Positions 50,405 to 59,046 of a DNA stretch of 64,000 nucleotides are shown here, in pieces (position 1 is the first letter of the stretch; each line of letters starts with the position of its first letter). Source of the DNA: Hydractinia symbiolongicarpus (taxonomy: Eukaryota > Cnidaria > Hydrozoa > Anthoathecata > Hydractiniidae); the NCBI RefSeq assembly GCF_029227915.1, contig NC_079888.1, forward strand, positions 3,671,001 to 3,735,000, in the 5' to 3' direction. The notes below the pieces were generated by a model. The model saw only the letters and a program-made list of their open reading frames with translations, was not told where the DNA came from and searched no databases. The translations under genes and the position numbers were made by a program.

Positions 50405-51666
50405 ATGTACGGAACTATCTTAAATCCGCATAAGGAATTAAAGACAATGCTCGGCATGAAGGGGAAGAAGCAGCGTGTCAAGGTGAGCCATGTTCCGTTG
50501 ACAATCAACCAGAATGAAGATTTTCATGTCGACGTACCAAATATGGGACACAATGTTGTAATTTTCCCAGGCTCTCTGAAACTCCTCTTTGACTTGGAGC
50601 TTACTGGTACCAACATCAAACGTACCATTGTCAGCAATATCGGCAAAGCCCTGGTTCAAAATCAGCTTGAACGGTCACAAAGTGCAAAACATCGCCGACT
50701 ACAACTCCCTGGCAGTGTATCAAGATCTGTGGATTTCGAAATTTGACCGAGAGAACAACCTAATTTTAGAGGGAATCAATCCAAATGACGGGACAATTCG
50801 CGCTTTACAGGTAAAAGCGTCTGACCATGTAGGAACAAATGAGGAGCGTGCTATAGTCGCGGCCTACGGTAACAACTTCTGTATTCCCCTCGGGGGGATG
50901 TTGGAGTTGACGAGGGATCTCCCCTTTTACCAAGCAGGTATTTACGACAGATTGAGCTTTATTTTGCACTTTGCGCCATATGGTGATGTGATCAAGGACT
51001 CAGGTACCCCAGCTGTGGGGTCAACAGCGGCAAAAGCAGCTGATGCTAGTTATAAAATTACCAATATCGCGCTCGAGTTTGATAAGGTGACCAACGAAGG
51101 TCTCGCAAGTGCGATGATGAGCCGTTATTCCCAGCTTGCGTTGCCCTATGAAAGAATCCTCCGCAGCAAGGTTGTGACTATGAAGAAAAGTGACACATCC
51201 TACAATCTAAAATTAGATACCCCTGCCAAGAGCTTAAAGGGCGTGTTACTCCTATTCCATCATCCCGGTGTAGTTAAAGCATATAGTGGGAATAATGAAA
51301 AATTTACCATCAGAAAATTACATCGGTCAATGTGACTATATAGGGAGAACCAAAGGAACTGTATTCGCACGCGATGCTCCCTCGTGATCACCTGGAACAA
51401 GTCGTTGAACCCTTTGGCAGCCACGATAGCGAAGTGACGATAGGGCAGTTTTTCGAGGAAAGATATGGGCTATTTGTCGACTTCCGAAGCAGTCTGGACC
51501 CCACCTTACACGGGAGCGGGCGACCCCTACAAAGGCTCAGTGACAGCATTACTCTCCATATGACCAAAGAGGCCGAAGGTATCGGGATATATGCTGCTAC
51601 ATATACTTGTTGATGGATGCATAATTGAAAATTCTGGGTGGTAGATTTCATTCAGTAGGATATTAA
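50405..51666 (+). pseudogene. Major capsid protein candidate of the virus-like element, several lesions
   Basis: The ATG at 50405 opens MYGTILNPHKELKTMLGMKG. The first frame holds to about 50660, then a shift moves reading into the frame of 50589-51335, which carries GNNFCIPLGGMLELTRDLPF, YKITNIALEFDKVTNEGLAS and KLDTPAKSLKGVLLLFHHPG. A second shift near 51300 and a TAG at 51341-51343 precede the frame with MLPRDHLEQVVEPFG and SLDPTLHGSGRPLQRLSDSI. A third change near 51605 leads to a short C-terminus with one more TAA, ending at 51664-51666. Length, about 420 residues, the beta-rich pattern and the neighbouring integrase fit a Polinton-type double-jelly-roll capsid protein; this is recognition by family resemblance and needs a structural check. 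The four breaks show the copy cannot make capsid. Confidence 0.6.
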
Positions 51667-51712
51667 TGACATCAAAATTTGTTTTTGTAGGCCTTGGGTC
51701 TACAAAATAAAC

Positions 51713-52111
51713 ATGGCAAGAATCGGCGTGCTCGTTGCAGGCGCCGCGATTAATGCATTAGCCTTTAGTGGCTCTAATTTTCTATTTAGTAAACTCAGTG
51801 GGCACGGGGAACAAGAGCGCAGACGGCAAGATGAAGCTCTTGAACAACTTCAAGCAGGCCAAGCTCAGTAGGTGCGCGATAGACAAGCTAAAATAGACTG
51901 TTATAACCGACGGCGGGAGGAACAAAGGCAAGCTGGGCAATCTCTTACAGAGCTCGACGAGGGAATGAGACAATACTTCATATCCACCATTGAAAAAGCT
52001 CCGAAATTATCTGATTTTTATATCCCCAGCAAAAGACAACAAGACGGTGAGTTGACGTTTATAGTTGGCTCCCTAGCCTTCCTCGGTTTTGTAGGGTACA
52101 AATATATGTAA
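51713..52111 (+). pseudogene. Small two-membrane-segment protein, one amber stop
   Basis: The ATG at 51713 opens MARIGVLVAGAAINALAFSG, a hydrophobic N-terminal segment. A Gln/Glu/Arg-rich helical middle part follows (EQERRRQDEALEQLQAGQAQ), then a TAG at 51869-51871, after which the same frame continues for 79 codons (DEGMRQYFISTIEKAPKLSD) and ends in a second hydrophobic segment (LTFIVGSLAFLGFVGYKYM). Total 132 codons. Related small membrane proteins sit between capsid and integrase genes in cnidarian elements of this type, role unknown. It starts 46 bases after the capsid gene and ends 6 bases before the integrase, so co-transcription is likely. Confidence 0.55.
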
Positions 52112-52116
52112 TAAAG

Positions 52117-52648
52117 ATGTCAAAGCATATTGTTAATCCGGAAGAAGCCGAAAATTAAGTCTAATATACTACCAACCAGAACATCTATGGATCGGGAGGA
52201 AAGCCATCAAATTACTCGTTGAAAACTCTGGTCTCTCCAAATATAAAGTTATACATTGGCTGAGTAGCCAGTTGCTCTGGCTCAGGCATATCAAAGGCCC
52301 CAAGCACATCAATTATCCACATTTCACTGTTACAAAACCTAATGAGATCCACCAATTTGATCTCTTGTACATGCCCCATGACAAGCTGCATGGAAATACA
52401 TACAAGTATATCCTCACAAGCATCGACGTGGCTTCGAGGTATAGTGTAGAAAGACCTCTACGCACCAAAAAGGCCAGCGAAGTAGCCGACATGCTGAAGG
52501 ACATTTACAAAGCGGGACCTTTACACTACCCCAAAACCTTTCAGTGCATCAACGGTAGCGAATTCAAATTGGATGTTACGAAGCTGTTAGAATCCAAAAT
52601 TGTTGATATCAAGCGGGCAACTACCAAATACCATCATACATTCACGGC
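52117..52648 (+). pseudogene. Polinton-type integrase (rve fold), truncated and inactive
   Basis: The ATG at 52117 opens MSKHIVNPEEAEN and stops; from about 52150 the neighbouring frame carries an N-terminal part (EHLWIGRKAIKLLVENSGLS). The catalytic core follows: FDLLYMPHDKLHGNTYKY with the first acidic residue, TSIDVASRYSVERPLRTKKA, GPLHYPKTFQ and CINGSEF. Known: retroviral-type integrases use a D-D-E triad; the position before Asn-Gly-Ser is normally the second Asp, and here it is Ile (codon 52548-52550). The frame loses similarity after TTKYHHTFTA at about 52648, so the third catalytic residue and the C-terminal domain are absent. The remaining codons to 52709 are the reverse complement of the convergent gene. 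In active elements this enzyme inserts the element DNA; this copy cannot. Confidence 0.8.
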
Positions 52649-52954
52649 TTGGTTGCTGAGCCGCTGGTGCAGGCTGCTGGGTACCCGCGGGTCTCTTACG
52701 GAAAAATAGTAGGCACCTCCCACACATGCGATTATTGCAATAAGGCTTCCACCAATGTATATTCCACTTCCTGATTGTACAGAACTCACTCCAGAAGAGG
52801 TTTTGACCGGAGGTTGTACAGCACCCTCTTGTTGTCTAAGATCTGACTTCCTTTTCTTCATCAGTGCGGCTAACTTGTGACCCTGTGCGACTCGACCTGG
52901 GTGCTTTACTGGTTTTGTTATTACCCTCTCTTCTTGCGATTGTTCAGTGCTCAT
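52634..52954 (-). CDS. Small single-membrane-segment protein of the virus-like element
   Basis: An open frame of 106 codons from the ATG at 52954 (MSTEQSQEERVITKPVKHPG). A basic region with RVAQGHKLAALMKKRKSDLR is followed by a Ser/Gly-rich stretch and one hydrophobic segment (IYIGGSLIAIIACVGGAYYF). The basic GRVAQGHKLA-type motif recurs in small membrane proteins of related elements. The C-terminus overlaps the truncated integrase end, so the last 10-25 residues are probably acquired at a deletion junction. It is the third of three small minus-strand genes that lie close together. Confidence 0.5.
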   Translation of the reverse strand: MSTEQSQEERVITKPVKHPGRVAQGHKLAALMKKRKSDLRQQEGAVQPPVKTSSGVSSVQSGSGIYIGGSLIAIIACVGGAYYFSVRDPRVPSSLHQRLSNQAVNV

Positions 52955-52988
52955 TTTTTATAAGCCGCGAGGGTTATAAAATCTTCTT

Positions 52989-53141
52989 TTATGATGGAGA
53001 ACTTGTATCATTCACCAGTTCCCCCGAATCGGGGGAACCCTGTTTAAACAATTTTGTATGGTTTATGGTATGGGCTGCTACCAACAGAGGCGCGAGGAAT
53101 CGACCAAAGGCTATGTACAGGACTATACCCAAGTCAGCCAT
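52989..53141 (-). CDS. 50-residue hydrophobic protein of the virus-like element
   Basis: The frame begins MADLGIVLYIAFGRFLAPLL, continues VAAHTINHTKLFKQ and ends NDTSSPS with TAA at 52989-52991. The N-terminal half is one hydrophobic helix, the C-terminal half polar. It overlaps the end of the upstream gene by 19 bases, in a different frame, and ends 35 bases before the next ATG, a layout typical of compact viral genomes. Proteins with this opening occur at the same place in related elements, as far as I recall. It appears intact. Function unknown; a small virion or viroporin-like membrane protein is a guess. Confidence 0.5.
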   Translation of the reverse strand: MADLGIVLYIAFGRFLAPLLVAAHTINHTKLFKQGSPDSGELVNDTSSPS

Positions 53142-53572
53142 GTTTTCCTGATAACGGGGTCGTTTTCTAAATCATGACGAAGAGCCTCGGGACTATCAAG
53201 CGGTACAATATTACCTATGACCTTTGTATACATACTTATTGCATGAGTACTGAAAGCCAAGGCAGTCTTCTGCGCCTTTTCCTGGAGGTCGCGTTCAACT
53301 ACCTCGGCGTGTATTTTCTCGATTACATCTCCCGTGGCTTTATCGATGAAGCTATCGCTACATTTTTTAGGCTGTAAATGTGGCTTGGTCTTTCGTATAT
53401 CTTTGAGACCTTGGCGTTTATCTATAGGTTGATCAACAACCTCTGCCAGCGTATCAACATCGAATATTTCTGCTAAGTCGTGAGCCATGTTTATTAAACG
53501 TCGATATTTTAAATAACCGATAATAATCAAGACATAAAGTAGTAGCACTGCCATTAATAGCAATGCCTCCAT
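53123..53572 (-). CDS. Small membrane-anchored protein of the virus-like element
   Basis: 149 codons from the ATG at 53572. MEALLLMAVLLLYVLIIIGY is a membrane anchor, then a basic stop-transfer (LKYRR). The body is helical and charged (DVDTLAEVVDQPIDKRQ, EKIHAEVVERDLQEKAQKTA) with SPEALRHDLENDPVIRKTW near the end. The frame is unbroken. It lies between the HNH gene (66 bases upstream) and the 50-residue gene it overlaps. Homologues sit at the same place in related elements; no biochemical role is known to me. Confidence 0.55.
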   Translation of the reverse strand: MEALLLMAVLLLYVLIIIGYLKYRRLINMAHDLAEIFDVDTLAEVVDQPIDKRQGLKDIRKTKPHLQPKKCSDSFIDKATGDVIEKIHAEVVERDLQEKAQKTALAFSTHAISMYTKVIGNIVPLDSPEALRHDLENDPVIRKTWLTWV

Positions 53573-53638
53573 TGTTTTATTTGCAGCTTTGTGTATAAAG
53601 GTGGTGTCTCACAACACCTTTGGATAAAGCGCGCTAAA

Positions 53639-54186
53639 TTACTCTGATATGGATCTATGGCCTTTCGATTGATTTTCATTTTTACACAATGGCTGCATGT
53701 AGGTATAATGTAACCGCGCTAGCTGCACCTCCATACTAGGTGGAACACCATTTTCTTGATATTTAACCGGCACCTTATGATCGAACTCCCATTGACCTCG
53801 ATTGCTCCAGCACATGACATCTTTGAATTGGTCCTGGGTATGCCCAATAAATGTACAGATGCCACACCCTAGGTACTCTGTGGATGCTATCTCAGTGGCA
53901 TTGTTTAGAGCATGGTGAATCCTACTAGAATAAGGTGACGCATATATGCAGGGAAATCACATTCTTTACAAAGACCCTGCTGTTTTTTATGGAGGCATCT
54001 ATTGCGCTCCTTTGATGCCTTGTCCATATCCAGGCATTTACTGCACCTTTTCGTCCATTGCCCATTACGCTGCATTCTAAAATTATTCAAAAATAAAGTT
54101 TTTTTACATTTTGCACAAGGCTTTGCATTCATATTTTTGTTGTTGTATATACTATCAGTATATACAATTGGGACAATAGTCATCAT
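53639..54186 (-). pseudogene. Zinc-ribbon plus HNH nuclease gene, frameshifted
   Basis: The first ATG at 54186 touches the polymerase stop; the more likely start is the ATG at 54135 (MNAKPCAKCKKTLFLNNFRM). The N-terminal part has two C-x2-C pairs (CAKC, CSKC) and a third (CKEC), a zinc-binding pattern. Near 53940 the frame breaks; the remainder reads HALNNATEIASTEYLGCGIC, then GQWEFDHKVPVKYQENG and LHYTYMQPLCKNENQSKGH. Known: D-H ... P-L-C ... N-x-x-K-G is the beta-beta-alpha-metal pattern of HNH nucleases, with the metal-binding residues present. Such HNH proteins with zinc ribbons lie beside the polymerase in this class of element. A single indel explains the break. Confidence 0.65.
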
Positions 54187-55016
54187 TTATAAATCTAAAG
54201 GCTTTGTATGTATACGATCCCCTAGCACAACCCATTTATCGTAAAACGCTGATAGCCCAAGCTTGTATTGTTCACATGTGATCATCCCCTGTTTATGTAT
54301 GCGGAAGCCTACATTTTTAGCGGTATCCAGCTCTCCCTTCAATGCTTCTATATATCTCGACCACGTCACTTCATTTTATCTTTTGGACATTCCTTTACAC
54401 CAGAATTTAGTGCCATTTTTACCTTCGACGAAATAGCACTTGGCTGTCAGTGCAATCATCCTAGACCCGAAAAACTCCTCCTTAAATAACCCTCTGGTTC
54501 GACTAGAGTGTTTGTTGGTAACGAGCCAGTTTTTAACATCCTCATCATACTGCTCGATTAATTTGGGACTAACAACATCAGGTAGATTATTCCAAAAGAT
54601 TGCAAAATACCCGGAGTCCGTATACATATACAATACATATAAATGTATTCAAAATCTCGTCGATCTACGTACTTGTCTAAAAAATTGTAATAGAACTCGA
54701 GCATACGTAATTTAGCCAATTGATATACATATATCCCGCATTGGTACGCCCAATTTATGGAAACGCCTCGTTTAAGTCGTCTTACTTTGTATGCCTCTCC
54801 AATTTCTTTAAGATCCTCCAAGTAAGGGCTTCTCATTGCAGCATCTACTACCTTTTCATCCCTTGTAAATGTGGTATTGTTATGTCTCGCAATATCCTCA
54901 ATCAGCTTTCCATAGAAGCTATTGCCTTTCAATTTTGCTGTATCGTCCGCAATCCGTTTATCAGGATCTTTATCAGCTTGACAATGTCCATCCGCGATTT
55001 CTTCCGGAAACAATAA
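54187..55016 (-). pseudogene. Family B DNA polymerase, C-terminal part only, broken
   Basis: The frame from 55013 carries the polymerase motif B region (DDTAKLKGNSFYGKLIED, with K-x3-N-S-x-Y-G) and a VYQLAKLRMLEFYYNFLDKY helix. At about 54625 an apparent 11-base duplication (tatatgtat repeated) shifts the frame just before motif C, which then reads YTDSGYFAI; family members have Asp-Thr-Asp-Ser, so the first Asp is replaced by Tyr. A TAA at 54376-54378 follows, after CKGMSKR, and the same frame continues to 54187 (MTWSRYIEALKG, EQYKLGLSAFYDKWVVLG). The exonuclease, terminal-protein region and motif A are absent: similarity ends near 55016 at the start of dispersed repeats. Known: protein-primed PolB replicates such elements. 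This copy is dead. Confidence 0.75.
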
Positions 55017-55680
55017 GAAAATAATTTACAAAGAGGTGGCAAGCCACCGCAATGATGAACTCAACCTGTTAGGTCTTTGGAAATAAGCTAGAGGTTGTAC
55101 TCCTCTAGATAACATGCCTCAAAAAGCACAATTCTCCCTTTTTACAAGGAATTAAATAAAAAAATATAAAAAAAAAATAAAAAGGACACAACACATTTGA
55201 AAAGATGAACAGAACTTTAACTAAGGGCAGGTAGGTTTCGACCCACATTTCTGAACCTAAGTACCCTGGATGTCTAGCTGGGTCACCTCGAAGAGGTCCG
55301 CGGACGGTCATCAGCAGAAACTAGACATCCCTATTTTCCTAAAATAAACTTTGATCACTTTCTGTTCAACTTTGCTATTCTTTGTTTTTAACTCAGGTAA
55401 TAAGTGAAGTCGTTACTCTCCAAAGAGAAGATCATGTGTGATCAAACCCCCCTGCTAATATTATATATTTTTTTTTTATTTATTTATTTTTTTTTTTAAC
55501 TGGGGTAATAAGTGGAGTTGTCACTCTCCAAAGACAAGACCTAGTATGATCAAACCCCCTTGCTAACTTAATTTTAATTTGATTTTTTATTTTTTCATTT
55601 TTGACTTGGGTAATAAGTGGAGTCGTCACTCTCCAAAGACAAGACGGAGTTTAGTCAAGCCCCCTTGCTGACTCATTCTG
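55017..55680 (+). repeat. Dispersed repeats R2/R1 and a short tandem GTAATAAGTGG family
   Basis: 55085-55160 has an agaggttgtactcctctag hairpin-like block. 55195-55335 is the R2 copy matching 43412-43560. 55320-55440 matches R1 at 41600-41720. Three tandem copies of a block of about 70-100 bases follow: ctcaggtaataagtgaagtc (55394), ctggggtaataagtggagtt (55500) and cttgggtaataagtggagtc (55606), each ending in caaacccccttgct or a similar string. No gene is present. Confidence 0.7.
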
Positions 55681-55692
55681 GTTAAAATATTC

Positions 55693-56370
55693 TTACCTCA
55701 GCTCTTCTAAAAAGAAAACATATGACTTGTGACTGTTAATAAGGCGGTCATCACAGAAAATTACTGCTCTATTGCAATGTATCCACCTGTGAACCATTTG
55801 GTCGAAGGCTATGGTTGTGTAGTGAACATTATTTAAGTTGCCGCAATGGTTGATAATATCCCTTAATTGAAAATTTTTACGAAATTTCACTTCTCCATCT
55901 ACGGTAAAAGGTATGGAAAGGGTACCAGGGTAAGCAGTAATACGAGAGGCAATTTTTGACACAAGGCTGTTGGCACTGGCGAAACGTTTTAGCTGTAAAA
56001 TGAGATGGGAACCGCACAACACTACCTCTTTTTCAACTAGAGCAGTTTGATGAGCGTTGCAAACATGGCAGAAGTAGGCATTGGTGTCTGACAACTCCTC
56101 GCTTTCGAAGAAATTATCTAAGGAAGATTGTAACGTAGGGTGCAGAGAAAGTCGGATGCATGGTGCTATAACTTCTGAGGAGCTGGTAATATGACATGAA
56201 TTGCAAGTGGTTGATATCTTGATGCCAATAATAAAAAGAATTCCAAGAAATGGAAAGTCTAATGACAGACCAGGTAGGAGATATTTAAGAACCTCGGGGA
56301 CGTCGTGCTGAGCAAAGATATTAAAGGGAATATAGCATGTTTTATAAATATTTGCATATAAAAACTTCAT
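55693..56370 (-). pseudogene. USP-family deubiquitinase, C-terminal catalytic half
   Basis: 225 codons. Visible USP hallmarks: AQHDVPEVLKYLL (residues 20-32, the QQDA-x-EFL box after the Cys box), a zinc-finger pair C56-x2-C59 and C101-x2-C104, LILQLKRF (123-130) and a His box HCGNLNNVHYTTIAFD with the probable catalytic His183. It ends in a W-x-x-C-N-R and ..CDD.. pattern and SYVFFLEEL. The Cys-box half is not contiguous; a candidate is 59047-59535 on the same strand. The acceptor-like tttgctcag just before HDVPEVL suggests the exon starts there rather than at the ATG. The QHD-x-x-EVL box resembles USP1. Ubiquitin removal would be the activity if joined to a Cys box. A retained-exon gene or a fragment are both possible. 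Confidence 0.65.
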
Positions 56371-56721
56371 ATAGCACGAAACAATAATTCAGCATTAATA
56401 TATCTTAAAAAGTAATTTTTACGCACAATATTGTTCTTTAAAGTTTAACCTTCGCCACGAGAGTGGCCTTCTTCGACCGCCATGATAGTTTCTGATGAAA
56501 ACACGATCAAGTGCGATATAGCCTAATCGATTTACTGTGACGTAAGCAATTTTATAGAAAATACAGAAGCCTTCCTCTTCACACACACCGCACGCGAAGT
56601 TTGTTCTTAAACCTATTAATAATTTATAATAGAAACTTAGATTTATTTTATACAATTTAACCCCCGTCGATATATTTTAAAAATATTTATGCTCAAAAAC
56701 TTTTTTTCGATATTTCTTAAA
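56371..56721. other. No convincing gene
   Basis: A 78-codon minus frame (56419-56655) contains CGVCEEEGFC and GRRRPLSWRRL but no recognised domain. It may be the 5' part of a neighbouring fragment or chance. The rest is AT-rich spacer before the THAP gene start. Confidence 0.3.
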
Positions 56722-57769
56722 ATGGCGTGGTGTGCTGCTGTAGGTTGTACTAATCATACGGCTAATAATCCGGAGAAAGTTCAGTTTTTTAAATTGCCGT
56801 CAAATGAAGATACGCGCAAAAAGTGAATACATGCTTTGCGGAGAAAAAATTTACCAAAAAGGGTCTTTGTTTGTTCAAAACATTTTGAAGAAAAATGCTT
56901 TGATCCAAGTTGGGACATGCAACACCAGATATTCCCGCGAAAAATCCCGAGAATGCTGTTAAAAAATAAAATGCCTTTCCAACAATATTTTGTTTTCAAG
57001 AGCAACCAAAGGAAAGAAAGGCCTCAGTTCGAAGGGCCCAATGCAGAGAAAGAGAAGAGGTAATTTATAGGTATTTGTTAATAGGAGTCACATGTCGAGC
57101 ATATACTCCATGTTATCTAAAATTTTAGGTCATAGAAACTGCCGCAGTGATGGAATTGCATGAAGAAGTGGAAGCTAGCAACACATGTGGAACACAAACT
57201 GATTCTCCAATTGTCGTTATTAAACCAAAAGTTGTCTTGCGATCTATTGGTACCCAGACTTCTCCAATTAGTGTCAGAAATATGGGGTATCAAGTTAATA
57301 TGCGACCTCGACACAAGTCAATGTGTACAAGTAACGCCATATACAACAAACATTCACTGTCAAACACGTCTTGACGGTAATTTAAATTCATTCCTTATAA
57401 TTTTGTTTAGAATCAATCATATCGTTATTAAATTTTGTTTCTTTTTTCCTAGACCAAGGCGACTGGGACAAAGACGACGATGTTGATGACGATGAAAATG
57501 TTGATGATGATGAAACTGATGAAGATAATTACGAGTTTAATTATGATTGTGACGACGATAACATTGTCCCCCAACTTAATAGTACCACTATTGAAAAAAA
57601 TGAGAGACCTGACTCCAGAATTCTTCGCCAACATGCTGGGATTATCTTCAATAACAAGCAGCAACAAGAGTTGTATACACAACGTAGACGAAGATGATGA
57701 ACAAATGAAGAAGAATTGCACGATGTATCATTCAACGATTTGTGGTTGAAAAAGTCAGAAGAGCGGTAA
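56722..57769 (+). pseudogene. THAP-domain gene, spliced, broken by a nonsense codon
   Basis: Exon 1: the ATG at 56722 opens MAWCAAVGCTNHTANNPEK with Cys4 and Cys9. A TGA at 56824-56826 (codon 35) stands exactly where THAP domains have their invariant Trp (TGG); the frame then continues RRKNLPKRVFVCSKHFEEK with the Cys and His ligands and a KIPRML box, to gaagag|gtaatt at 57060. Exon 2 begins after attttag (57128) and has CGTQT and SIGTQTSP, TQT motifs of the type bound by dynein light chain LC8; joining this donor and acceptor is out of phase, and the phase at the next donor (57377) fits another frame, so an indel is likely. Exon 3 after ttttttcctag (57452) is very acidic (KDDDVDDDENVDDDETDE), with two TGA codons near 57694. 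A gcg|gtaaga donor at about 57766 suggests the gene once continued. Inferred role: DNA binding; now dead. Confidence 0.7.
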
Positions 57770-57936
57770 GAATCAAAATTTCGCACAAAACATGAATCCG
57801 TTGCGTTATATATACTCTATGCTTGATATTGATACTGTAGTGACTTTTTATTTTTTTAGCTTATATAATTATTTACATAATATTTTCATACATAATTTAT
57901 TTACATGGATATTTTACACGTATACTAATGAACGGT

Positions 57937-58733
57937 TTAGTCGCTTTCGTCTTCGCGAGCTGCAAATTGCCACACCATTTCAATCTCGGCAACATTCGTT
58001 CCTCCCTCTCTAAACACAGTGTAATTACCACTTTCAGAAGGGAAGGCTGTTCTTATTTTAGCAACGACACAAGCAGGAATGACTCTCCGCACACCTCGTC
58101 CCAACCTAGTATGGATGAACCAACTAAACTGTCTGTACGATGCGTAGCGATATGATCTAAAATAGGTTATACATTTCATTTATGGATAATATAATATATT
58201 ACATGTTTTTATATAACTCTACTTACTGGCTAGGTACGTTATCCCTATCACATGGTAACGATGCATTTTCCCTGTCATATAACGATACCAAAGCAGTCCA
58301 CAGAACACCCCTGTCCAGCATCACGTTTGAAAAGCTTTCGTGCTCAGTGATACATAGCATCACGTTTGAAAAGCTTTCGTGCTCAGTGATACATCTGCAA
58401 TCTAGAAAAAGGTTTGGGTACTAGATTGTATGTGTAATTGTTTCACTGTTTATTTTGTAAATAGAAATAAACTAAAGCAAACCCGTCTAATTTGAAATAT
58501 TTTATTTTGTCTATCTCGTGGCAGCATATGCACTCTCTTTCCGTATCCAATACGACGCAGTGCCCACAAGTACACCAACCATCGACCCCAGCTTTCCTAT
58601 CTCCCTCCGCTGTAATAGCTCGCAAGTTCGCATCATCCAAAGAAATATCAGAATATTTTTCAGGTTCAGAATGTTCTTCATCATCCTGAAATTCTGGTTC
58701 AAACTGAAAACCAAGTACCGTTGGTTGATCCAT
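57937..58733 (-). CDS. P2X7-ballast-domain-like gene, three exons, apparently intact
   Basis: Exons at 58733-58483, 58394-58227 and 58156-57937. Introns start gtttgc and gtaagt and end ttgcag and ttttag, and phases agree at both junctions, giving 212 residues and a TGA/TAA-closed frame. Exon 1 has an acidic N-terminus then WCTCGHC (Cys54, 56, 59), ERECICCHEI (Cys68, 70, 71). Exon 2 has CITEHESFSNVML twice, caused by a perfect 39-base in-frame tandem duplication (58317-58394). Exon 3 has RYASYRQFSWFIHTRLGRGV, RRVIPACVVAKIR and AFP. Known: this Cys-rich pattern is the cytoplasmic ballast domain of the P2X7 receptor, which binds zinc; stand-alone copies are abundant in cnidarians and other invertebrates, often without any channel part. 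No membrane segments are present, so this is not a receptor. The gene converges with the THAP gene. Confidence 0.75.
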
Positions 58734-59046
58734 GATAAAACTTAATATGAATGTTTATTTACTTTCACAAAACATTACATATTTTTTCTAAAAAGAACCT
58801 TCTACTTTTATGGGGGCTCACTTTTTTTTCCATACAATTGCTTACGTAAGTCGCATAATTACGCATACTAATGTGATTGTCCAGATCTCTGACCGCGTTA
58901 AAACGACCTCCTTAAAGAAGGCGACTGTAATGTAAACATGTGAAACTTTTTTTTGTTGTTTGTTTTTTTTATTTATCTTCAAAACATAAGAACTAGATAT
59001 TCTTTTATGACTTTGAAAAGTGGTTTATATATGTGAAAATAATTTT
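58734..59046. other. AT-rich spacer
   Basis: No gene, RNA or repeat copy seen. This holds the 5' side of the P2X7-like gene (upstream on the minus strand) and so probably its promoter; no clear TATA-like element could be assigned. Confidence 0.4.

Larger units (their letters stand above)
43861..55016. mobile_element. Decayed Polinton/adintovirus-like element
   Basis: Seen: a dense cluster of genes on both strands with short or zero spacing, unlike the gene-poor DNA around it. It includes a retroviral-type integrase, a family B DNA polymerase fragment, an HNH nuclease, a capsid-protein candidate and several small membrane proteins. Known: integrase plus protein-primed PolB plus a jelly-roll capsid protein define Polintons/Mavericks and adintoviruses; related relics are common in cnidarian genomes. 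No packaging ATPase, no protease, no polymerase N-terminus and no terminal inverted repeats were found. Stops and frameshifts affect most larger genes and foreign DNA splits one. Inference: an inactive integrated copy. Two nested elements rather than one cannot be excluded, since PolB and HNH lie at one end of the capsid block and the small-ORF cluster at the other. Confidence 0.75.

Noticed and set aside
57449-57786. Minus-strand frames rich in Ile/Val/Ser opposite THAP exon 3
   Set aside because: They are the reverse of GAT/GAC-rich acidic codons; the plus strand has splice sites and a protein-like frame.
57937-58733. P2X receptor channel gene
   Set aside because: Only the Cys-rich ballast-like domain is present; there are no membrane segments or ATP-binding ectodomain.
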